Positions 23,721 through 31,149 of a stretch of 64,000 bases of DNA are shown piece after piece. Both the position numbers and the translations under genes were made by a program. Origin of the DNA: DATLGB01 sp964242305 (GTDB taxonomy: Bacteria; Actinomycetota; Thermoleophilia; Solirubrobacterales; Solirubrobacteraceae); assembly GCA_964242305.1 (NCBI GenBank), contig CAXTBB010000002.1, forward strand, positions 62,001 through 126,000, in the 5' to 3' direction. Position 1 is the stretch's first letter, and each line of letters opens with the position of its first letter. The notes under the pieces are model-generated. The model did not search any database. It worked only from the letters and a program-made list of their open reading frames with translations, and had not been told where the DNA came from.

Positions 23721-25047
23721 CGTTCTGGTTGAGGCGGAAGACGTTCTCCGGGTCGTACGTCGCCTTGACCTCGCGCAGGCGCGCCAGCGTCGCGCCGTAG
23801 GCGACGCCGGCCGCCTCCACCTCGTCGCCCTCCATGAAGTTCGAGTATGCGCCGCCGGTCAGATGCGGCTCGAGCGCCGCGAAGCTGTCGCGCACCCAGC
23901 CCCGCTCGGTCTCGGTGTCGGCCGCGTCCGGCCACTGGCCGACCACGTTGACGAGCCACTGCGCGGACCGATGCGGGAACGCGGTGACGTCGTCCGGCAC
24001 GCGGCGGATCGCGCCACCCATGGCCAGCAGCTCGATGACTGACAGCGGTGAGCCGACCCGCCCCCCGCGCTCGACCAGCTGGGCGATCAGCGCCGGCGTC
24101 AGCTCGCCCGTGAACCCCGCCTTGACGTAGGCGTGCAGCGTTCCCGGCGCGAGCAGCGTGTCGGTGATCTGCTGGATGGCCAGGTACGGAACGTCGGCCA
24201 GCTCGCCTGCCGGTGGCGCCAGCTCGCGCTCGACCTCCGTCAGCAGCGCCCGGCCCTCGTCGCGGTCGCCCGACCATTCGATCAGCGACATGATCCCCGG
24301 CTGCCCGGCGAGCGCCGGCGTCATCCAGGGGGCGTCGGCCGGCCCGCGGCGCAGGAAGCTCGTCCACAGCAGGGCGTCGGGCGCGTCCGCGGCCATGCGC
24401 GCCTGGCCCGCCGCCAGGACCTCGGCGGCGCGCTCGAGCGGGTGGAACGCGGCCAGGATCGGCAGGACGTCGATCTCCTGCGCGCGGAACACGAATTCGG
24501 TGACGACCCCGAAGTTCCCGCCGCCGCCGCGCAGGCCCCAGAACAGGTCGCTGTGGGAGCCCTCGTCGGCCCGGACGAGGCGGCCGTCGGCGAGCACGAC
24601 GTCGGCGGACAGCAGGTGGTCGATCGTCAATCCGAAGCGGCGCATCAGCCGCCCGACGCCGCCGCCGAGCGTGAGGCCGCCGGCGCCGGTGTGGGAGACG
24701 ACGCCGGCCGGGACGACCAGCCCGTGCGCCTGTGCGACGCGGTCCACGTCACCCAGCAGCGCGCCGCCGCCGACGCGCACCCGGCGCGTCTGCGGGTCCA
24801 CCACGACGTGGTTGAGCCGACGCAGGTCGATGACCAGGCCGCCTTCGACCGTCGAGTGGCCGGGCAACGAGTGGCCCCCGCCGCGCACGGCGATGCGCAG
24901 ATCGCGCGCCCGGGCGTAGGCGATCGCCTCCGCGACCTCCACCGCCGAGGTCACCTGGGCGATGACCGCCGGGCGCCGATCGTGCATGATGTTCCAGACG
25001 GCGCGAGCGGCGTCGTACTCGGTCTCTGCGGGGGTCACGAGCCTCAT
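23707..25047 (-). CDS. FAD-linked oxidase, BBE type
   Basis: A 446-residue flavoprotein of the same family as the one at 13054: 'AVRGGGHSLPGHS' with the FAD-linking His (about residue 59), 'HTGAGGLTLGGGVGRL', 'DLFWGLRGGGGNFGVV' and the BBE end 'YDPENVFRLNQNVIP'. No second linking Cys is seen, so a mono-covalent or non-covalent flavin is expected. ATG 25047 is preceded by a strong AGGAGAGG site; the frame is open to 25200 but lacks a start signal there. It is divergent from the importer operon, with a palindromic operator between. Confidence 0.9.
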   Translation of the reverse strand: MRLVTPAETEYDAARAVWNIMHDRRPAVIAQVTSAVEVAEAIAYARARDLRIAVRGGGHSLPGHSTVEGGLVIDLRRLNHVVVDPQTRRVRVGGGALLGDVDRVAQAHGLVVPAGVVSHTGAGGLTLGGGVGRLMRRFGLTIDHLLSADVVLADGRLVRADEGSHSDLFWGLRGGGGNFGVVTEFVFRAQEIDVLPILAAFHPLERAAEVLAAGQARMAADAPDALLWTSFLRRGPADAPWMTPALAGQPGIMSLIEWSGDRDEGRALLTEVERELAPPAGELADVPYLAIQQITDTLLAPGTLHAYVKAGFTGELTPALIAQLVERGGRVGSPLSVIELLAMGGAIRRVPDDVTAFPHRSAQWLVNVVGQWPDAADTETERGWVRDSFAALEPHLTGGAYSNFMEGDEVEAAGVAYGATLARLREVKATYDPENVFRLNQNVIPA

Positions 25048-25064
25048 GGGGGCCTCTCCTAAAC

Positions 25065-25090
25065 TGTGTCCAAAATAAAAGCTGGACACA
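25065..25090. promoter_or_regulatory. Palindrome TGTGTCCA-N10-TGGACACA in divergent promoter
   Basis: A perfect eight-base inverted repeat (25065-25072 and 25083-25090) around an AT-rich ten-base spacer, between the FAD oxidase (start 25047) and livG (start 25163). Both promoters should lie here; a second element with AGTGTGTACAGTTTT is at 25101-25115. It is the likely operator for both the importer and the oxidase. The regulator is unknown; GntR- or IclR-type sites look similar. Confidence 0.65.
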
Positions 25091-25162
25091 ACATACCCAG
25101 AGTGTGTACAGTTTTCCACGTTGGTCGGGACACGGGTCCGGACCGGCACGAGGAGAGAGACT

Positions 25163-25927
25163 GTGACTGCCCTGCTGAACGTGGAGTCGTTGCGCGTCAC
25201 CTACGGTGGCGTGACCGCCGTCGACGACGTCGACCTCGCCGTGCCGGCGGGGAAGATCGTCGGGCTGATCGGGCCCAACGGAGCCGGCAAGACGTCGACG
25301 ATCGACGCGCTGACCGGCTACCACGCGCCGTCGGGCGGCCGCGTCACCTTCGCCGGGGACGACATCACGCGCCTGCGCCCGCACGTCCGCGCCCGCCGCG
25401 GCCTGGTGCGCACGTTCCAGTCCGTCGAGCTCTTCGACGACCTCACCGTTGAGGAGAACCTGCTGGTCGCCAGCGAGCGCATGGGGGTCCTCACCGCGCT
25501 CCGCGACCTCGTGCTGCCGGTGCGCAGCCATGCCCGCGACGACGTCGACTGGGCGCTCGAGCTGTGCGGCCTCACCGACGTCGCCGATCGCCTCCCGACG
25601 GAGCTCTCGCACGGCCGGCGCAAGCTCGTCGGCGTCGCCCGAGCGCTGGCCCAGCGCCCGCGCCTGGTCCTCATGGACGAGCCCGCCGCCGGCCTCGACA
25701 CCGACGAGAGCGCCGAGCTCGGAGAGCGCCTCAAGGATCTCGTCGGCGAGGACGTGACCGTCCTCCTCGTCGACCATGACATGAGCCTCGTGCTGAGCGT
25801 CTGCGACGAGGTCGTGGTCCTCGACTTCGGCCGTGTCATCGCCCGCGGCGCGCCGGACGCGATCCGCACGAACGACGCCGTCGTCGCCGCCTACCTCGGC
25901 AGTCACAAGGAGGAGGCGCATGCCTGA
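25163..25927 (+). CDS. livG: Branched-chain-type ABC importer ATPase (LivG-like)
   Basis: A 254-residue ABC ATPase: Walker A 'GPNGAGKTST', signature 'LSHGRRKLVGVARAL' (the usual Gly-Gly/Gln of LSGGQ is changed), Walker B 'RLVLMDEPAAGLD' and H-loop 'LLVDHDMSLVL'. The extra helix region after Walker A is typical of LivG. GTG 25163 has a strong AGGAGAGAGA site at 25151; the frame upstream is open but without signals. First gene of the order livG-livF-binding protein-fused permease. In such importers the set brings in amino acids, amides or aromatic acids; in this catabolic region an aromatic or acyl substrate is likely (inference). Confidence 0.92.
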   Translation: MTALLNVESLRVTYGGVTAVDDVDLAVPAGKIVGLIGPNGAGKTSTIDALTGYHAPSGGRVTFAGDDITRLRPHVRARRGLVRTFQSVELFDDLTVEENLLVASERMGVLTALRDLVLPVRSHARDDVDWALELCGLTDVADRLPTELSHGRRKLVGVARALAQRPRLVLMDEPAAGLDTDESAELGERLKDLVGEDVTVLLVDHDMSLVLSVCDEVVVLDFGRVIARGAPDAIRTNDAVVAAYLGSHKEEAHA

Positions 25928-26645
25928 GGCGCCGCTGCTCGCGCTCGACGGGCTCGACGCCGGCTACGACGGCTCCGCGGTCGTGCGCGGGCTCACCCTC
26001 GAGGTCGCCGCCGGCGAGGTCGTCGCCCTGCTCGGCCCCAACGGCGCCGGCAAGACGACGACGCTGACGACGATCGCGGGCGTGCTCGCGCCCATCGCCG
26101 GCACGGTGCGCCTGGGCGGCGAGGACATCGCCGGCGTCGCCACCCACAAGCTCGCCCGCCGCGGCGTTTCGCTCGTCCCCGAGGGCCGGGCCCTGTTCTT
26201 CGACATGACGGTGCGCGAGCACCTGACGCTGGCCGAGAGCAAGGGCAGCCTGCGGCGCGAGCAGCTCATCGAGATGCTCCCCGAGCTGCACAAGTGCCTG
26301 GATCGCAAGGCCGGCGTGCTGTCGGGCGGCGAGCAGCAGATGCTGGCCGTCGGGCGTGCGCTCGTCAGCGCGCCGAAGGTGCTGCTGGTCGACGAGATGA
26401 GCCTCGGCCTCGCGCCCGTGATCGTCGAGCGGCTGCTGCCGATCCTGCGCCGCGTGGCGGAGGACCTCGGCACCGGCGTGCTGTTCGTCGAGCAGCACGT
26501 CTCCCTGGCCCTCGAGGTCGCCGACCGGGCCTACGTGCTCAGCCACGGCGAGCTCGTGCTGTCGGGCAGCGCCGCCGACCTGCGCGGACGGCGGGACCTG
26601 TTGCGATCCAGCTACCTCGGCGAAGCGGCCGTGGCGAGCGCCTGA
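25920..26645 (+). CDS. livF: Branched-chain-type ABC importer ATPase (LivF-like)
   Basis: A 241-residue ABC ATPase: Walker A 'GPNGAGKTTT', signature 'LSGGEQQMLAVGRAL', Walker B 'VLLVDEMSLGLAP' and 'FVEQHVSLAL'. The 'SLVPEGRALFFDMTV' stretch is a LivF hallmark. The ATG overlaps the end of livG by eight bases, with an AGGAGG site inside livG. It pairs with LivG as the heterodimeric motor of the importer. Confidence 0.93.
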   Translation: MPEAPLLALDGLDAGYDGSAVVRGLTLEVAAGEVVALLGPNGAGKTTTLTTIAGVLAPIAGTVRLGGEDIAGVATHKLARRGVSLVPEGRALFFDMTVREHLTLAESKGSLRREQLIEMLPELHKCLDRKAGVLSGGEQQMLAVGRALVSAPKVLLVDEMSLGLAPVIVERLLPILRRVAEDLGTGVLFVEQHVSLALEVADRAYVLSHGELVLSGSAADLRGRRDLLRSSYLGEAAVASA

Positions 26646-26666
26646 ACCAAACCAGAGGAGAGACTC

Positions 26667-27947
26667 ATGCGAAGCACCAGGAGGAAGTGGACGGGCGCAC
26701 TCGCCGCAGCCGCTGCGGCCGGCGTCATCGTGACCGGCTGCGGGAGCAGCGACGACTCGTCGTCGAGCAGCAGCAGCCCGTCGTCATCGGACTCCACGCC
26801 GGCGGCCGACACCTCGTCCGCGCTCGGCACCCCCAAGAAGGCGTCGGGCACCCCCATCACCCTCGGCCTGCTCAACCTCGAGTCCGGTCCGGTCACCTTC
26901 CCCGAGTACCGCCAGGCCGCCGAGGTCGCGGTCAAGTACATCAACGAGTACAAGGGCGGCATCGGCGGGCACCCGGTCAAGATCGCGAGCTGCGCGACCG
27001 ACGGCCAGCCGTCGACCTCGGGCCGCTGCGCGGGTCAGATCGTCGACAAGAAGCCCACCGCCATCCTCGGCGGCGCCGACACGGGCGCGCCCGGCGCGTT
27101 CCCGGTCTACAAGCGGGCCGACCTCGCCTACCTCGGCGGCATCCCGTTCACGCCGGTGGAGAGCAACGCCCCCAACGCGGTCCAGTTCTACTCCATCTCC
27201 GTGGGTGACAACGCGGCCGCTGTCTCCTATGCGGCCAAGACGCTGAAGGCCAAGAAGGCGGCCGTCCTCTACACGGACGACACGCAGGGCAAGGCCACCG
27301 GCCTCGGCGTCATCGTCCCGGCGTTCAAGAAGGCCGGCGTCGACGTCAGCTCCGTGCCGGTCTCCCCGAGCGCGGCGGACCTGTCCTCCGTGGCGGCGTC
27401 GGCGATCCAGGGCTCGCCCGACGTGGTCTACGTCAACACCCCGAACGCCTGCCCGGCGCTGCTGAAGGCGCTCAAGGCGGTCGGCAGCACCGCGAAGATC
27501 ATGGGCATCGATCCGTGCACCTCGCCGCCGGCGCTCAAGACCGCGGGGGACGCGGCCAACGGCCTGTACTTCGCCCAGCCGTTCGATTCGCTGAACGCGG
27601 GCACGAAGGACACGAACCTGATGCTGGCGGCGGTCAAGAAGTACGGCCCGTCCGACCTGGCGCTGGACTCCATCGCCCAGGCCGGCTTCTCGAGCGTGAT
27701 GAACGTGCAGGCGGCGCTCGACGGGCTCAAGACGCTCGACACGAAGTCGATCCTCGGCGCCTTCAAGGACGGGCAGCCCCACCCGAACTTCATGGCACAC
27801 GAGTACACCTGCGACGGCAAGCAGCTCGCCGGCAACACCGCCATCTGCAACACCTACCAGAAGATCAAGCAGGTCGACGGCGCCGAGGTCAAGACGGTCA
27901 CCCCCGACTGGGTGACCGGAGCGGACCTCTACACGCCCCAGTCCTAG
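26667..27947 (+). CDS. Branched-chain-type ABC importer substrate-binding lipoprotein
   Basis: A 426-residue lipoprotein: signal peptide with lipobox 'VTGC', Ser-rich linker, then a LivK/AmiC-like fold. An AGAGGAGAG site precedes the ATG. It is a close paralogue of the protein at 17257: 'GLLNLESGPVTFPEYRQAAE', 'GGIGGHPVKIASCATDGQPS' and 'LGGADTGAPGAFPVY' have near-identical counterparts there. Substrate is unknown; the strong conservation of the pocket-facing stretches suggests the two bind related compounds. A strong hairpin follows at 27954-27988, before the permease. Confidence 0.92.
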   Translation: MRSTRRKWTGALAAAAAAGVIVTGCGSSDDSSSSSSSPSSSDSTPAADTSSALGTPKKASGTPITLGLLNLESGPVTFPEYRQAAEVAVKYINEYKGGIGGHPVKIASCATDGQPSTSGRCAGQIVDKKPTAILGGADTGAPGAFPVYKRADLAYLGGIPFTPVESNAPNAVQFYSISVGDNAAAVSYAAKTLKAKKAAVLYTDDTQGKATGLGVIVPAFKKAGVDVSSVPVSPSAADLSSVAASAIQGSPDVVYVNTPNACPALLKALKAVGSTAKIMGIDPCTSPPALKTAGDAANGLYFAQPFDSLNAGTKDTNLMLAAVKKYGPSDLALDSIAQAGFSSVMNVQAALDGLKTLDTKSILGAFKDGQPHPNFMAHEYTCDGKQLAGNTAICNTYQKIKQVDGAEVKTVTPDWVTGADLYTPQS

Positions 27948-27953
27948 CACCCC

Positions 27954-27988
27954 GGCGGGGCCGCGGCCACACGCGCCCCGGCCCCGCC
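27954..27988 (+). terminator. GC-rich hairpin between binding protein and permease (attenuator)
   Basis: GGCGGGGCCG (27954-27963) and CGGCCCCGCC (27979-27988) form a perfect ten-pair stem with a 15-base loop and no T-run, 15 bp before the permease ATG. Such stems often protect or partly terminate the upstream message so that the binding protein is made in excess of the permease (inference). Confidence 0.6.
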
Positions 27989-28002
27989 GCCCTGCGACCA
28001 CC

Positions 28003-30003
28003 ATGTCCTCCTACATCCTCTTCCTGCTCCTCGGCCTCGGTTCCGGCGCCGTCTACGGCATGCTCGCGCTCGGGCTGGTGCTCAAGCACCGCGCCGCCGG
28101 CGTGATCGACTTCGGCCACGGCGCCGTGGCGATGTTCATCGCCTACGTGTACCTCGGCCTGCGCGGGGACGGGACGCTGCAGCTCCCCTGGGTGGTCATC
28201 CCCCACGAGATCGACCTGGGCTCCCCGCTGGGCACGGGCGCGGCCATCGTGGTCTCCCTCGTCTATGCGGCGGTCCTCGGGGCCGGCATGTACTGGGTCA
28301 TCTACCGGCCGCTGCGCCACGCGACCGCGCTGACGCGGGTGTGCGCCTCCGTCGGGACGATGCTCGGGCTCCAGGCCGTCGCCGTCCTCAACTACGGCAC
28401 CACGGCGAAGTCGACGCCGTCGATCCTGCCGACCGAGCCGCTCAGCATCGCCGGCATCACCGTCCCGTCGGACCGGCTGTGGTTCGCCGGCATCGTGCTC
28501 GTGCTGGCCGCTGTGCTCGCCGCCGTCTACCGCTTCACGCGCTTCGGGCTGGCGACCCGCGCCAGCGCCGAGAACGAGCAGGGCGCCGCCCTCGTCGGCC
28601 TGTCCGCCGATCGGATCGGGCTCGGCAACTGGACGCTGGCCACGGCCCTCGCGGGCGTCGCCGGCATCCTCATCGCGCCGGTCTCGACGGTCGACCCGAC
28701 GTCCTACACGCTCTTCATCGTCCCGGCGCTCGGCGTCGCCCTGGTCGCGCGCTTCAAGTCCTTCGCCGTCGCCGCGCTCGCGGGCATGGCGCTCGGGATG
28801 CTCCAGTCGGAGATCACCAAGCTGCTCACCGTCTGGAAGTGGCTGCCCGAGCAGGGGCTCCCGCAGGCGCTGCCGTTCCTGCTCATCATGATCGCGATGA
28901 CGATGTTGTCGCGCGGCGTCGGCGCACGCGGGATCGTCGGCGAGCTGCGCAACCCGTCGCTGGGCCGGCCGACCCGCCCGGTGGCGACGGCGGCGCTGTG
29001 CTTCGTGGCGGGCGTGGTCGTGCTCGCCGTGCTGCACGGGTCGCTGCGGTCCGCGTTCATCGCGTCGATCATCTCGACCTGCCTGTCGCTGTCCGTCGTG
29101 GTGCTCACCGGCTACGTCGGCCAGGTCTCGCTGGCACAGATGTCCTTCGCGGGCATCAGCGGCTTCGAGCTCACCCACCTCGCAGGCGGCGCGGGCATCC
29201 CGTTCCCGTTCTCGCCGCTGCTGGCCGCGCTGCTGGCGGTCCCGCTCGGGGTGGTCATCGGGCTGCCGGCGCTGCGGTTGCGCGGCGTCAACCTGGCCGT
29301 CGTCACCCTGGCGGCCGCCTTCGCCCTCGACGCCATCCTGTTCAACGACGAGTCGTTCAGCGGGGGGCTCGGCGGCTCCAGCGTGGGCTCGCCGAAGCTG
29401 TTCGGGCTCGACCTCGGCATCGCGAAGGGCGAGAGCTTCCCGCGCCTGATCTTCGGCGTGCTCGCGCTGGGGATCGTGTGCCTGGTCGGCCTGCTGGTCG
29501 CCCGGCTGCGCAACGCGCCCGCGGGGCGCATGTTCATCGCCGTTCGCTCCAACGAGCGCGCCGCGTCGGCGGTCGGCATCGACGTCGCCCGTACCAAGCT
29601 GCTCGCCTTCGGGCTGTCGGCGTTCATCGCCGGGATCGGCGGCGCGCTGTTCGCCTACCAGCAGCAGACGATCTCGCCGCCGTCGTTCGCGGTCTTCACG
29701 TCGCTGTCGCTGTTGGCGGTGACCTACGTGGCCGGCGTCGGCCGCATCTCGGGCGCCGTGGTCGCCGGGATCATGCTCTCCGGGACCGGGCTGCTGGTGA
29801 CGGCGATGGACAAGGCGTTCAACGTCGGCAAGTACCAGCTCGTGGTCGCGGGCGTGCTGCTCACGCTGACGGCGATCAAGCAGCCCGACGGGATCGCGGC
29901 CACACCGCCCCCGCCGCTGGTGTGGCTGGGCCGCTGGCTCGCCCGGCGGGTGTCGTGGCGGCCCGCACCGGCGCCGCCGGTCCGCGGAGCGGTCAAGCCG
30001 TAG
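28003..30003 (+). CDS. Fused LivH-LivM permease of a branched-chain-type ABC importer
   Basis: A 666-residue membrane protein. Residues about 1-300 are LivH-like ('VYGMLALGLVLKHRAAGVID', a LivH signature, and 'LVGLSADRIGLGNWTLATAL' with the coupling helix). Residues about 335-640 are LivM-like ('LTGYVGQVSLAQMSFAGI', 'SAVGIDVARTKLLAFGLSAF'). Normally these are two genes; here one chain supplies the whole channel with many membrane segments. The tail is a Pro-rich cytosolic stretch. Together with LivG, LivF and the binding proteins it makes a complete importer. Confidence 0.93.
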   Translation: MSSYILFLLLGLGSGAVYGMLALGLVLKHRAAGVIDFGHGAVAMFIAYVYLGLRGDGTLQLPWVVIPHEIDLGSPLGTGAAIVVSLVYAAVLGAGMYWVIYRPLRHATALTRVCASVGTMLGLQAVAVLNYGTTAKSTPSILPTEPLSIAGITVPSDRLWFAGIVLVLAAVLAAVYRFTRFGLATRASAENEQGAALVGLSADRIGLGNWTLATALAGVAGILIAPVSTVDPTSYTLFIVPALGVALVARFKSFAVAALAGMALGMLQSEITKLLTVWKWLPEQGLPQALPFLLIMIAMTMLSRGVGARGIVGELRNPSLGRPTRPVATAALCFVAGVVVLAVLHGSLRSAFIASIISTCLSLSVVVLTGYVGQVSLAQMSFAGISGFELTHLAGGAGIPFPFSPLLAALLAVPLGVVIGLPALRLRGVNLAVVTLAAAFALDAILFNDESFSGGLGGSSVGSPKLFGLDLGIAKGESFPRLIFGVLALGIVCLVGLLVARLRNAPAGRMFIAVRSNERAASAVGIDVARTKLLAFGLSAFIAGIGGALFAYQQQTISPPSFAVFTSLSLLAVTYVAGVGRISGAVVAGIMLSGTGLLVTAMDKAFNVGKYQLVVAGVLLTLTAIKQPDGIAATPPPPLVWLGRWLARRVSWRPAPAPPVRGAVKP

Positions 30004-30006
30004 GCC

Positions 30007-30414
30007 GTGGTCGTGAGCCTGGACCACGCCGGTCTCGGCGTCGCCGACCTCGACGCCGCCGCCCGGTTCTACGGCGAGGCGTTCGGCTTCGCCACCGAGT
30101 TCGCGTTCACCCTGCCGGTCGACGACATCCGCGGCGCCATGCTCAGGCTCCCGGGGGGCGGGCGGCTCGAGCTGTTCCAGCGTCCAGGCGCGGCAGCCGG
30201 CCCGACCCCGGCGACCCCGATCGAGGCGCTGGCTACGCGCGGCTACGGCCACGTCGCCGTCGCCACGCCGGACATCGAGCTTCTCTACGAGCGCGCGCTG
30301 GCCGCCGGCGCCACCGGGCGCACCTCCCCGCGCCCGTCGCCGGAGCCGGGCGTCCGCTTCGCCTTCCTCGCCGACCCGGAGGGCAACCTCGTGGAGCTGG
30401 TGGAGCGCCGGTAG
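30007..30414 (+). CDS. VOC (glyoxalase-fold) protein
   Basis: A 135-residue glyoxalase/bleomycin-resistance-fold protein with all four usual metal-ligand positions: 'LDHAGLGVADLDAA' (His), 'GRLELFQRP' (Glu), 'GYGHVAVATPDIE' (His) and 'GNLVELVER' (Glu). The closest-looking families are methylmalonyl-CoA epimerases and lactoylglutathione lyase-like enzymes. GTG 30007 or 30013 is the start. It lies 3 bp after the permease gene and its stop abuts the next GTG, so it is part of the importer message. Confidence 0.85.
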   Translation: MVVSLDHAGLGVADLDAAARFYGEAFGFATEFAFTLPVDDIRGAMLRLPGGGRLELFQRPGAAAGPTPATPIEALATRGYGHVAVATPDIELLYERALAAGATGRTSPRPSPEPGVRFAFLADPEGNLVELVERR

Positions 30415-31149
30415 GTGGGCCGCCTCGACGGGAAGGTCTGCTTCGTGACGGGAACGGCCGGCGGCCAGGGCGCGGCCGCCGCGCGGCTGTTCGCCGACGA
30501 GGGCGCGGTGGTGGTGGGCTGCGACCTCAACGAGCACGAGCTGGCCGGCGGCCACGCGTTCGCGCCGGTCGACCTCGGCGACCCCGACGCCGCGGCCGCC
30601 TGGGTCGAGGCGGGCGTGGCCGCCGCCGGGGGCATCGACGTCCTCTACAACAACGCCTCGGCGAACCGGGTCGGGCGCTTCGAGGACGTCACCTGGGACG
30701 ACTGGCGCTTCACGATCCGCAACGAGCTCGACCTGATCTTCACGGTCACGCGCGCGGCCTGGCCGCACCTGATCGCCGGCGGCGGCGGGCACGTCATCAA
30801 CACGGCGTCGGTGTCTGCCCATCGCGGCGCGCTGTTCCAGGAGCAGGCCGCGCACGGCGCGGCGAAGGGCGGGGTGCTCGCCTTCACGCGGCACCTCGCC
30901 GCGTCGGGCGCCCGCCACGGCATCCGCGCCAACGCGCTGTCCCCGGGCCTGACGCGCACGCCCCAGATCGCCCACCTGCTCGCCGACCCCGACCACCCGA
31001 TGCACGCGGTCGCGAGCGGCAACCCGCTGGGGCGGATGGCCGAGCCCGAAGACATCGCGCGCGTCGCGTTGTTCCTGGCCTCCGACGACGCGGCCTTCGT
31101 GAACGCCGCCGAGCTGGTCGTCGACGGCGGGGAGTCGGTGATCTCGTGA
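30415..31149 (+). CDS. SDR-family protein with His in place of catalytic Tyr
   Basis: A 244-residue SDR: 'CFVTGTAGGQGAAAARLF' binds the nucleotide, 'VVVGCDLNEHEL' carries the acidic NAD-selecting residue, and 'VLYNNASANR' is the NNAG equivalent. At the catalytic dyad it reads 'QAAHGAAKGG': His (about 147) stands where Tyr is expected, with Lys (about 151) in place. The C-terminal 'VNAAELVVDGGESV' is normal. So it is either a changed catalyst or a binding protein. GTG start directly after the VOC stop; its own stop overlaps the next FAD oxidase start. Confidence 0.87.
   Translation: MGRLDGKVCFVTGTAGGQGAAAARLFADEGAVVVGCDLNEHELAGGHAFAPVDLGDPDAAAAWVEAGVAAAGGIDVLYNNASANRVGRFEDVTWDDWRFTIRNELDLIFTVTRAAWPHLIAGGGGHVINTASVSAHRGALFQEQAAHGAAKGGVLAFTRHLAASGARHGIRANALSPGLTRTPQIAHLLADPDHPMHAVASGNPLGRMAEPEDIARVALFLASDDAAFVNAAELVVDGGESVIS

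Noticed and set aside
27898..31005. A 1035-codon open frame on the minus strand opposite the importer operon
   Set aside because: Arg/Gly/Ala/Asp-rich with no recognisable domain; it is the antisense shadow of GC-rich third positions in the permease, VOC and SDR genes, which have clear motifs.
28341..31145. Long upstream extension of the FAD oxidase frame on the plus strand
   Set aside because: Runs in the shadow frame of the permease and SDR genes; the GTG at 31146 overlapping the SDR stop is the natural start.
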